In this document: piece after piece, positions 52,172 through 59,965 of the stretch
Layout of the letters: each line of letters starts with the position of its first letter
How positions within the stretch are numbered: the first letter of the stretch is position 1
Assembly (NCBI RefSeq): GCF_025566885.1
Contig: NZ_JAOQJQ010000001.1
Location: forward strand, 186,001-250,000
Source: Brotonthovivens ammoniilytica
Lineage (GTDB): Bacteria; Bacillota; Clostridia; Lachnospirales; Lachnospiraceae
Direction: 5' to 3'
DNA length: 64,000 nt
Made by a program: the position numbers and the translations under genes
The notes under the pieces: generated by a model
Databases searched by the model: none
Told to the model about the DNA's origin: nothing
The model's input: the letters and a program-made list of their open reading frames with translations, nothing else

Positions 52172-53305
52172 ATGGGCAGAAACAGTCGGACCGGAAAACC
52201 AGAAAAAATTAAATATTTTGATTATAGCTTATTGTTCATCATTATTTTTCTGGTGGGATTTGGATTGGTGATGTTGTACAGTGTCAGTTCCTATGAGGCA
52301 CAGAGCACCTTCGGCAATTCTGCTTATTATCTAAAAAAACAGCTGGGTTCTGTGGTACTTGGACTGATCGCCATGTTTATTGTTTCAAGAATTGAATACC
52401 ATTTCTGGCAGCGGTTCAGTCTGCTGTTTTATGCCATTGCCCTTCTTTTATGCCTTGCGGTTATTTTTGTAGGCGAGGATATCAACGGGTCCAAACGGTG
52501 GCTTCGGGTTGGGGGCGTTTCCCTGCAGCCTTCGGAGCTTGCTAAGATTGGAATTATTATTTTTGTGGCGGCTGTGCTGTGCAAAACAGTGAAACAGGTA
52601 TCAAAATTAAAAAATGTGATTAAAGTTTTCTGCTTTGCAGCCCCGATTATTCTGGTTATCGCCATTAACAACTTAAGTACAGCTATTATTGTTGCGGGAA
52701 TTGCCTTTATTATGGTTTTTGTAGTAAGTCCCAAGTATTCTCATTTTATCGGCATGATTGTCATCGCCGCGGTGGGAGTTGTGGGGGTTACCATTATGCA
52801 GGGGTCGTATCGTGCGGTGCGTATTACCGCCTGGCTTCATCCGGAGCAGTATCCGGACGATGCTTATCAGACGCTGCAGGGGCTTTATGCCATAGGTTCA
52901 GGTGGACTGTTTGGCAAAGGCTTAGGAGCCAGTATGCAAAAGCTTGGCTATGTTCCGGAAGCGCAGAATGATATGATTTTTACAATTATTTGTGAAGAGC
53001 TGGGATTATTTGGTGCCATCTGTGTCATTTTGTTATTTATATTAATGATCTGGCGGTTTATGGTAATTGCAAATAATGCCGCTGATTTGTACGGGTCTTT
53101 GCTGGTAATCGGAATTATGGCTCATATTTCCCTGCAGGTGCTTTTGAATATTTCTGTAGTTACCAATACGATTCCAAATACCGGTATTACGCTGCCCTTT
53201 ATCAGTTACGGAGGGACGTCAGTGGCCATTCTTCTTACGGAAATGGGAGTTGCCTTAAGTGTTTCTAGGGGGATACGTTTTGATGAAAATAAACAGATAG
53301 AGTAA
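52172..53305 (+). CDS. ftsW: Septal peptidoglycan glycosyltransferase FtsW (SEDS)
   Basis: A 377-residue SEDS protein with about ten spans that polymerises glycan at the septum together with a class B PBP. Conserved parts are RWLRVGGVSLQPSELAKIG, KLGYVPEAQNDMIFTIICEE with the catalytic Asp region, and TGITLPFISYGGTSV near the end. It is in tight order after murD and before ftsQ. Confidence 0.95.
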   Translation: MGRNSRTGKPEKIKYFDYSLLFIIIFLVGFGLVMLYSVSSYEAQSTFGNSAYYLKKQLGSVVLGLIAMFIVSRIEYHFWQRFSLLFYAIALLLCLAVIFVGEDINGSKRWLRVGGVSLQPSELAKIGIIIFVAAVLCKTVKQVSKLKNVIKVFCFAAPIILVIAINNLSTAIIVAGIAFIMVFVVSPKYSHFIGMIVIAAVGVVGVTIMQGSYRAVRITAWLHPEQYPDDAYQTLQGLYAIGSGGLFGKGLGASMQKLGYVPEAQNDMIFTIICEELGLFGAICVILLFILMIWRFMVIANNAADLYGSLLVIGIMAHISLQVLLNISVVTNTIPNTGITLPFISYGGTSVAILLTEMGVALSVSRGIRFDENKQIE

Positions 53306-53329
53306 GGTTCATGAAATAGGAGCGGATAA

Positions 53330-54253
53330 ATGATAAGAGAAAAACGAAGGAGACGGCGAAAGAGAAAAAGAATACTGCGCATTATACTGACGATTCTGGT
53401 CATTGCTGCTCTGGCTGCACTGATTGTGTTTAAAGTGTTTACCGTTGAAAAGGTTGAAATTACCGGAAATGAGCTATATACAAATCAGCAGATTGAAGAC
53501 TGGGTCCTCAATGATGAACATTCCTGGAATTCCCTTTATGTATACTTTAAATATAAACTGAAAGAAACCAAAGAGCTCCCTTTTGTAGATTCTATGGATA
53601 TTTCCCTGAAATCACCTCATACTGTTAAAATAAATGTTTATGAAAAAGGTGTGCTGGGGTATCTGTATGTGCCCTCTCTTGGGAAAAATGCATATTTTGA
53701 TAAAGATGGATTTGTAGTGGAGCTGTCTTCCGATATCATCGAAGGCACTACAAAAATCAGCGGGATTTCTGTGGAAACGGCGCAGCTTTATAAAAAGCTC
53801 CCCCTGGAAAATGAATCTATTTTAAAAACACTGCTGAATGTATCGCAGCTTCTAAAAAAGTATGAGCTGGAACCTGAGATTATATATGTGACACCTGAGG
53901 ATCAGGTACTGTTAAGTTACGGAAATATACAGGTAAATGTCGGCGGAAACGTAAACTTAAATGAAAAGATTGTTCGGCTTCAGAAGATTATGCCGGAGGT
54001 TGCCAAAATGAAAGGCACACTGCATTTAGAAGACTGGAGCGAAACGAATACAGATATTTATTTTGAGAAGAATGAACTGACTGAGATTCCCAAGGATGTA
54101 CAGCAGGTTCCAAAGTCCGGCAGTACGGAAGAAAACAGTAAAAAGGAAGAAAATTCCAATGCAGAGGATTCTGCACAAAAGGACTCCGGACAGAAGGCGT
54201 CTGACAGCAAAAAGGACGATCAGAGCAGCGATAAAAAAGATACTGCAAATTAA
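53330..54253 (+). CDS. ftsQ: Cell-division protein FtsQ/DivIB
   Basis: A 307-residue bitopic protein: Arg/Lys-rich cytoplasmic start (REKRRRRRKRKR), one span (ILRIILTILVIAALAALIVF), a POTRA domain (FTVEKVEITGNELYTNQQIE) and the FtsQ beta domain. The last 45 residues are low-complexity Ser/Lys/Glu/Asp. It takes part in the divisome with FtsL. murG, often next to it, is missing here. AGGAGCGG precedes the ATG. Confidence 0.88.
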   Translation: MIREKRRRRRKRKRILRIILTILVIAALAALIVFKVFTVEKVEITGNELYTNQQIEDWVLNDEHSWNSLYVYFKYKLKETKELPFVDSMDISLKSPHTVKINVYEKGVLGYLYVPSLGKNAYFDKDGFVVELSSDIIEGTTKISGISVETAQLYKKLPLENESILKTLLNVSQLLKKYELEPEIIYVTPEDQVLLSYGNIQVNVGGNVNLNEKIVRLQKIMPEVAKMKGTLHLEDWSETNTDIYFEKNELTEIPKDVQQVPKSGSTEENSKKEENSNAEDSAQKDSGQKASDSKKDDQSSDKKDTAN

Positions 54254-54264
54254 AAAAATATAGG

Positions 54265-54293
54265 TTGATTATTTATTGAAAAAATTATATTAT
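54265..54293 (+). promoter_or_regulatory. Candidate promoter of ftsZ
   Basis: TTGATT (54265-54270) and TATTAT (54288-54293) with a 17-bp spacer, about 90 bp before ftsZ. Other AT-rich pairs overlap it. Confidence 0.45.
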
Positions 54294-54385
54294 TATAACT
54301 ATATTGGCAAAATTGAATCCTGCTGCGAAAAATGGCAGTATGATTTGTATATAAAATCAGATGAGGGATAGAAGGAGGAACTGTC

Positions 54386-55546
54386 GTGCTTGAAATTATG
54401 TCAACAGAAGCTGAGTCCAGCGCAAAAATTATTGTAATTGGTGTAGGTGGCGCTGGAAATAACGCTGTTAACCGAATGATAGATGAAAATATTGGAGGGG
54501 TAGAATTTATAGGTATTAATACGGACAAGCAGGCATTAGTACTCTGTAAAGCGCCTACTCTGATTCAGATTGGAGAGAAACTTACCAAAGGACTTGGAGC
54601 CGGAGCAAAGCCTGAGATCGGCCAGAAAGCTGCAGAGGAAAGCTCTGAGGAGCTGGCGGCAGCCATTGAAGGCGCTGATATGGTATTTGTCACCTGCGGT
54701 ATGGGCGGAGGAACCGGGACCGGAGCAGCCCCTGTTGTGGCAAAGCTGGCAAAGGATATGGGTATCCTTACCGTTGGTGTTGTTACAAAGCCTTTCAAGT
54801 TTGAGGCAAAAACGCGTATGGTAAATGCGGTAACCGGAATCGACAACCTAAGGGAGAGTGTGGATACCTTAATTGTAATTCCAAATGACAAGCTTCTTGA
54901 GATCGTTGACAGAAGAACTACAATGCCGGATGCATTGAAAAAAGCAGATGAAGTATTGCAGCAGGCAGTTCAGGGTATTACGGATCTGATCAATGTTCCT
55001 GCACTGATTAATCTGGATTTTGCGGATGTTCAGACTGTTATGAAGGACAAAGGCATGGCTCATATCGGTATCGGAGCGGCTACCGGAGATGATAAAGCTA
55101 TTGAAGCAGTTAAAATTGCTGTTGCCAGTCCGCTTCTGGAAACGAATATTGCAGGTGCGTCTCACGTAATTATTAATATTTCCGGAGACATTTCTCTGAT
55201 GGATGCAAATGATGCCGCAAGCTATGTTCAGGATCTTGCCGGAGATGACGCAAATATTATTTTTGGAGCTAAGTATGATGAAAATTGCCAGGATTCTGCT
55301 ACTATTACGGTAATTGCAACAGGTCTTGAGAGTCCTGCAGCATCAGCAGCCTCCAAAATTATGCCGGGACTGAAAATTGCAGGAGCGCCTCAGACAGGCG
55401 GACTTGGCTTAAACCGTACATCATCGGGACAGGCCGGGGTCGTTGGCAGTGCGCCTGCTGGAATTAAGACTCCAAAGCCTCCGGTGAGCAGTGTGCCTCA
55501 GAAGGATATTAAGATTCCGGATTTTCTGAAAAATTCTAAAAGATAG
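54386..55546 (+). CDS. ftsZ: Cell-division GTPase FtsZ
   Basis: The tubulin-like GTPase that forms the Z ring, 386 residues. The nucleotide motifs are VGVGGAGNNAVNRM-type at the start (GVGGAGNNAVNRM), the tubulin signature CGMGGGTGTGAAPVV and NIDFADV-like NLDFADVQTVM. The C-terminal peptide DIKIPDFLKNSKR binds FtsA/SepF-type partners. Translation starts at GTG 54386 with AGGAGG 7 bp upstream; the ATG four codons later is too far from it. Confidence 0.98.
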   Translation: MLEIMSTEAESSAKIIVIGVGGAGNNAVNRMIDENIGGVEFIGINTDKQALVLCKAPTLIQIGEKLTKGLGAGAKPEIGQKAAEESSEELAAAIEGADMVFVTCGMGGGTGTGAAPVVAKLAKDMGILTVGVVTKPFKFEAKTRMVNAVTGIDNLRESVDTLIVIPNDKLLEIVDRRTTMPDALKKADEVLQQAVQGITDLINVPALINLDFADVQTVMKDKGMAHIGIGAATGDDKAIEAVKIAVASPLLETNIAGASHVIINISGDISLMDANDAASYVQDLAGDDANIIFGAKYDENCQDSATITVIATGLESPAASAASKIMPGLKIAGAPQTGGLGLNRTSSGQAGVVGSAPAGIKTPKPPVSSVPQKDIKIPDFLKNSKR

Positions 55547-55650
55547 CAAAAGACGGAAAAAAGATAGCAGCAGCACAATTTGACATAATTCGTGCTGTTT
55601 CTTCTTGATATTGCCTGGAAAGACTATAAATTCAAAGAAAAAAAGTTGAA

Positions 55651-55690
55651 AAGAACCGAGATTTTGACAAAAAAATCACGGTTCTTTTTT
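55651..55690 (+). terminator. Terminator after ftsZ, overlapping the next promoter
   Basis: AAGAACCG-GATTT pairs with AAATC-CGGTTCTT and runs into seven Ts. The same bases contain the hexamers of the spoIIGA promoter. A weaker stem AGCAC/GTGCT lies at about 55570-55595. Confidence 0.8.
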
Positions 55691-55696
55691 TATAAT
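55664..55696 (+). promoter_or_regulatory. Candidate spoIIG-type promoter with long spacer
   Basis: Perfect TTGACA (55664-55669) and TATAAT (55691-55696) are 21 bp apart, too far for ordinary sigma-A use. The B. subtilis spoIIG promoter has a similar over-long spacer and needs Spo0A~P. TTGACAAAA here resembles a Spo0A box only weakly. Confidence 0.5.
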
Positions 55697-55766
55697 GTAC
55701 AAGGAAAGAATTTGTCAGCCCGATTTGTTTTGTGTAAGAATTAAAAAAACAGGCAGGGGGTGGAAT

Positions 55767-56585
55767 GTGCAATATGAATGGTATATAGATGCTTTCTGGC
55801 TGACCTCTTTTTTCATAGACAGCATAGCTTTTCTGACGGCCGTCCTGGTAATGGGAAAGCAGGTCAGAGCTTTTAGATGCATACTGGCGGCCCTTTTGGG
55901 AGCCAGCGCAGAGACGGCATGTTTTCTGCTGATGTCAGATTATTTTCTGTATCGGATTACGGTTATGGCAGTGATAAATCCTCTGCTGCTTTTTATTTTG
56001 ATGAAACCCGGAAGATGGAAAGAGTTTCTAAAAGGCTACCTGACTGTCTGCGGGGTAATATTGTTTATTGGAGGCGTTCAGACCTGCTTTATGCAGTATG
56101 TTCCTATCCGTTCCCGTCAGAATATCTGGTATGTGATTCTGGCTGCAGCGGCAGCTGTCATAATCTGTTACATAAAGTGCCGCAGAAATTACAGTCAGAA
56201 CCTGTGTGAGGCAAAGCTGATTTATGGAAAAAGACAAGTATTGCTGAAAGCATTCTGTGATACTGGAAATCTGTTAAAAGATCCTTTTACAGCCAAACCG
56301 GTCAGCATTGCAGATTTTTGCGTTTTCGGGCCGGATTTTCCAAATGAGGATGTCAAGATACGATATATCCCTTACCGTACACTGGGAATGGAACATGGAT
56401 TATTAAAAGTACTGACTATTGATAAAATGTATATTTATTTACCCGGGAAGAAACTGGAAGTAGAAAAACCCGTCATCGGACTAAAAGAAAGTGGTCTGAT
56501 GGGGCAGGGAAATGTGCAGCTCATTTTAAATGGAGCGCTGCTTTCAGAAAATAATGAAATGGGAAAGGGAACAACACAGCGTTGA
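55767..56585 (+). CDS. spoIIGA: Sigma-E processing peptidase SpoIIGA
   Basis: A 272-residue membrane aspartic protease that removes the pro-sequence of sigma-E in the mother cell. Five or so N-terminal spans (DAFWLTSFFIDSIAFLTAVL first) precede a cytoplasmic protease domain with the catalytic motif FCDTGNLLKDPFTAKPV; the Asp is residue 165. It is shorter than the B. subtilis protein. GTG at 55767 with AGGGGGTGG 6 bp upstream is the chosen start. sigE follows 14 bp after the stop. Confidence 0.93.
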   Translation: MQYEWYIDAFWLTSFFIDSIAFLTAVLVMGKQVRAFRCILAALLGASAETACFLLMSDYFLYRITVMAVINPLLLFILMKPGRWKEFLKGYLTVCGVILFIGGVQTCFMQYVPIRSRQNIWYVILAAAAAVIICYIKCRRNYSQNLCEAKLIYGKRQVLLKAFCDTGNLLKDPFTAKPVSIADFCVFGPDFPNEDVKIRYIPYRTLGMEHGLLKVLTIDKMYIYLPGKKLEVEKPVIGLKESGLMGQGNVQLILNGALLSENNEMGKGTTQR

Positions 56586-56599
56586 TATGGTGAAATAAA

Positions 56600-57340
56600 A
56601 TGTATATTAAAGTCTCAGTACCGGGACGGTTTCAGTTTCGGATTGTACCTACTCTGCAGAATCTGATTTTTCAGAATGCAAAAGATGTCCATTATATAGG
56701 GGGAGCGGAAGTACTGCCGCCGCCGCTGGAAGCAGAGGCCGAGAGCGCCTGCATCGAAAAACTTGGCACCGATGATTTTGAGGAAGCAAGAGGGATGCTT
56801 ATTGAGCATAATCTCAGGCTGGTAGTTTACATAGCAAAAAAATTTGATAATACCGGGATTGTGGTGGAAGATCTGATTTCCATCGGAACCATCGGACTGA
56901 TAAAGTCCATCAATACTTATAATCCGGCAAAAAACATAAAGCTTGCCACTTACGCGTCCCGCTGTATTGAAAATGAAATTTTGATGTATTTAAGAAGAAC
57001 AAGTAAAATGAAACTGGAAGTTTCCATTGACGAACCGCTGAATGTGGACTGGGATGGCAATGAGCTTCTTTTATCTGACATTCTGGGAACGGAAGAGGAT
57101 ATTATTTACAAAGACATGGAACTGGAAGTGGAGAAAAAACTGCTGAAGAAGGCGGTAGATAAGCTTCCGCCCAGAGAACGGAAAATTATAGAACTGCGCT
57201 ATGGACTGACTTCTGCGGACGGAGAAGAGATGACACAAAAAGAAGTGGCAGATCTTATGGGAATTTCCCAGTCCTATATTTCAAGACTGGAAAAAAAGAT
57301 TATGAAGCGTCTGAAAAAAGAAATTGTAAAGTATGAATAG
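56600..57340 (+). CDS. sigE: Sporulation sigma factor E (mother cell)
   Basis: A 246-residue sigma-70 family factor. An N-terminal extension (about 30 residues) is the pro-peptide cut by SpoIIGA. Region 2 reads LVVYIAKKFDNTGIVVEDLI and IKLATYASRCIENEILMYLR; region 4 ends MGISQSYISRLEKKIMKRLK. Its order after spoIIGA is the standard spoIIG operon. Confidence 0.96.
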   Translation: MYIKVSVPGRFQFRIVPTLQNLIFQNAKDVHYIGGAEVLPPPLEAEAESACIEKLGTDDFEEARGMLIEHNLRLVVYIAKKFDNTGIVVEDLISIGTIGLIKSINTYNPAKNIKLATYASRCIENEILMYLRRTSKMKLEVSIDEPLNVDWDGNELLLSDILGTEEDIIYKDMELEVEKKLLKKAVDKLPPRERKIIELRYGLTSADGEEMTQKEVADLMGISQSYISRLEKKIMKRLKKEIVKYE

Positions 57341-57463
57341 AGATTGTAATAGTTTTTACAATATCATTAATTTTAAGTGAAAAGGGTTGATGAAATAAAA
57401 AAAGAGTATACAATTATAAACTAAGCGCGTATAGTATGAAACAAAATACAAGGAAGTGAAAGT

Positions 57464-58852
57464 GTGAAGAAAACAAAAGAAAAACATCAGTTGTTAACTC
57501 CAAAAAGAATCCTGCTGCTGGCAGTTCTTGTGCTGGCAGTTATTTATGTCATAGGAGCCGTTTTTTATTCCAGGCATATGTATGGAAAGGATACGGTGTT
57601 TGGAGTAAGTGTAAGAAATAAAACTGTCAGCGAGGTCAAGGACAAAATAGAAGAGAATATCAAAGACTATAAGCTGACAGTGAAAACACGGACCGGGGAT
57701 GAATCAATTGGCGCTTCTGATATCGGTCTTGTCTATGATGATAAGGGAACCGTTGACAATCTGAAAAAAAGCCAGCGGGCATTATTGTGGTTTACCGCTC
57801 CTTTTTCCGGAAAAGATGATCTTCCGGCAGAGGTATCCTATGATGAGGAAAAGCTTCGTCAGGCAGTCAGTGCCTTAAATTGTATGGATGAATCAAAAAT
57901 GGAAAAGCCCAAAGATGCGCATCTTTCATACAGTGACGGAAGCTTTCAGATTGTAAAAGAGACGGAAGGTACATGGCTGGAGAATGATACCGTGCTAAAA
58001 GCTCTGCAGCAGGCGGTAACAGAGGGCCAAGAGATGCTGGATCTGGATGCAGACGGCTGTTATACTGCTCCCGCTGTATACGAAGACTCTAAAGAACTGA
58101 AAAGCCAGCAGAGTAAGGTAAATAAGCTTCTTGAAGTAAAGATTACCTATGATTTCGGAGACCGCAGTGAGGTTGTGGACAGTGACCTGATTTCTCAGTG
58201 GATTACCTTTGGGGATAATTTTACCTTTGATCTAGATCAGGAAAAGGTGGAAGCTTATGAGAAAGAGCTTGGCTACAAATATGATACTTTTGGTTTAAGC
58301 CGTCAGTTTAAAACAAGTACCGGTGAAACCATTACCCTAAAGGGCGGCGATTATGGCTGGTGTATCCATAAAAGCAAATCCGCAGAAGCTTTAATTGAGA
58401 AGATTCTGGCCGGTGAAAGCGGTACGATAGAACCTGAGTATCTGTACAAGGGAAAAGACAGAAATACCAATGATATTGGAGGAACTTACATAGAAGTAAG
58501 CATTGCCCGGCAGAGAATGTGGTGCTACAAGGACGGAAAGCTGATTGTAGATACTCCTGTTGTAACCGGCAATATTAATATCAAAGGGCGTGCCACTCCT
58601 TCCGGAGGTGTCTGGGCCATTGATGCCAGAACAACAGACTATTATCTTACCGGAGAGGGTTATCGTTCCCATGTAAATTTCTGGCTTCCATTTAATGGCA
58701 ATGTGGGAATCCATGATGCAACCTGGAGAGATACCTTTGGAGGCAGCATTTATAAAACCAATGGCTCCCATGGCTGTGTAAATACGCCTTATGAAAATGC
58801 GAAAAAAATATATGAGGCCGTAACAATCGGAACACCGGTTGTAGTATATTAA
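57464..58852 (+). CDS. YkuD-type L,D-transpeptidase
   Basis: A 462-residue envelope protein: one N-terminal span (ILLLAVLVLAVIYVIGAVFY), two peptidoglycan-binding-type (PG_binding_4) segments and a C-terminal YkuD domain (about 345-462). The catalytic motif SHGCVNTP gives His436 and Cys438, with upstream GIHDATWRD. It makes 3-3 cross-links or anchors proteins to the wall. In the middle of sporulation sigma genes it may act on spore wall, but its promoter class is not clear. AGGAAGTGAAAGT precedes the GTG start at 57464. Confidence 0.88.
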   Translation: MKKTKEKHQLLTPKRILLLAVLVLAVIYVIGAVFYSRHMYGKDTVFGVSVRNKTVSEVKDKIEENIKDYKLTVKTRTGDESIGASDIGLVYDDKGTVDNLKKSQRALLWFTAPFSGKDDLPAEVSYDEEKLRQAVSALNCMDESKMEKPKDAHLSYSDGSFQIVKETEGTWLENDTVLKALQQAVTEGQEMLDLDADGCYTAPAVYEDSKELKSQQSKVNKLLEVKITYDFGDRSEVVDSDLISQWITFGDNFTFDLDQEKVEAYEKELGYKYDTFGLSRQFKTSTGETITLKGGDYGWCIHKSKSAEALIEKILAGESGTIEPEYLYKGKDRNTNDIGGTYIEVSIARQRMWCYKDGKLIVDTPVVTGNINIKGRATPSGGVWAIDARTTDYYLTGEGYRSHVNFWLPFNGNVGIHDATWRDTFGGSIYKTNGSHGCVNTPYENAKKIYEAVTIGTPVVVY

Positions 58853-58856
58853 AAAA

Positions 58857-58922
58857 TACCTGTGAAAATACCCTGGAAATCATTGGAGTTTTGATTTTAA
58901 GGGAATTTCACAGGTGTTTTTT
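58857..58922 (+). terminator. Terminator of the L,D-transpeptidase gene
   Basis: ACCTGTGAAA-TACCCT pairs with AGGGAATTTCACAGGT with mismatches in the centre, then a six-T run. Dispersed repeat copy D begins straight after it. Confidence 0.8.
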
Positions 58923-58979
58923 ACTCTACAGGAAAGACTGTGTTGTAATAAAGCTGAAAAGTACCGATTCCTATAGTGC
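58923..58979. repeat. Dispersed inverted-repeat element, copy D
   Basis: Starts ACTCTACAGGAAAGAC after the T-tract and ends GATTCCTATAGTGC. The inside (GTTGTAATAAAGCTGAAAAG) matches the other three copies. It lacks the GC-rich extension. Confidence 0.7.
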
Positions 58980-59007
58980 AAAATATAACAATAGAAAATG
59001 TCATTCC

Positions 59008-59790
59008 TTATCTTACTGACAGAAACTGCTTCATGTTTTTTAGAGCGGCTTTTTCTAGGCGGCTGACCTGGGCCTGGGAGATGTGGATTTCATTTGCTAC
59101 TTCCATCTGTGTTTTGCCCTCAAAAAAACGCAGGCGGATAATCCGGTTTTCACGTTCGTTTAAGCGCTTCATAGCGTCGGAAAGAGAAAGCTCCTCTACC
59201 CATTTTTCTTCCTTGTTTTTCTTATCGCTGATCTGGTCCATCACGTAGAGTGTATCCCCGCCGTCTGTATAGATGGGATCATACAGGCTGACAGGACTTT
59301 GTATGGCGTCTAGGGCAAAGACAATGTCTTCTTCCGGAATACCGATTTCTTCTGCGATTTCTGAAAGTGTGGGATCCTGGTTGTTTTTCCGGGTCATAAG
59401 CTCCTGGGCATGTATAGCCTTGTATGCGGTATCACGCATAGAGCGGCTGACCCTGACACTGTTGTTGTCCCGCAGATACCGGCGGATTTCCCCGATAATC
59501 ATGGGAACCGCATAGGTTGAGAATTTAACATTCATGGTAGGATCAAAGTTATCAATAGATTTGATCAAACCGATACATCCGATTTGAAACAAATCGTCAA
59601 CGTTTTCATTGCTTCCTGCAAAGCGGCGGATAACGCTTAAAACAAGACGCAGGTTTCCTTTGATGTATTCTTCGCGTGCTGCTTTATCTCCTTCCTGAAT
59701 CCGCTGAAAGAGGGATGCTTTTTCTTCTTCTTTCAGTATGGGAAGTGTGGATGTATTTACTCCGCAGATTTCTACCTTATAAGCGGCCAT
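59008..59790 (-). CDS. sigG: Sporulation sigma factor G (forespore)
   Basis: A 260-residue sigma factor with the SigG-typical start KVEICGVNTSTLPIL, region 2 NVKFSTYAVPMIIGEIRRYL, the loop VSLYDPIYTDGGDTLYVMDQ and region 4 ISQAQVSRLEKAALKNM. AGGAGG lies before the ATG on its strand. In Bacillus sigG directly follows sigE; here it is 1.7 kb away and opposite in direction, with the L,D-transpeptidase between. Confidence 0.96.
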   Translation of the reverse strand: MAAYKVEICGVNTSTLPILKEEEKASLFQRIQEGDKAAREEYIKGNLRLVLSVIRRFAGSNENVDDLFQIGCIGLIKSIDNFDPTMNVKFSTYAVPMIIGEIRRYLRDNNSVRVSRSMRDTAYKAIHAQELMTRKNNQDPTLSEIAEEIGIPEEDIVFALDAIQSPVSLYDPIYTDGGDTLYVMDQISDKKNKEEKWVEELSLSDAMKRLNERENRIIRLRFFEGKTQMEVANEIHISQAQVSRLEKAALKNMKQFLSVR

Positions 59791-59906
59791 ATAAATTTAA
59801 TACCTCCAGATGAGTTGTTAATAAGAGAATGCACGTTTTTGGTGGAATCTATTCACGCCGGAAGCAAAAATTATTTGACAAAATATGTGGAGAGGGGATG
59901 AAAGGC

Positions 59907-59935
59907 TTGCGCCCTCTGAAAAAAAGCATTATACT
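59907..59935 (+). promoter_or_regulatory. Promoter of argS
   Basis: TTGCGC (59907-59912) and TATACT (59930-59935), spacer 17 bp, 31 bp before the start codon. Confidence 0.65.
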
Positions 59936-59965
59936 AAAAAAAGTTGTGACAGAAAGGAAAGACAG

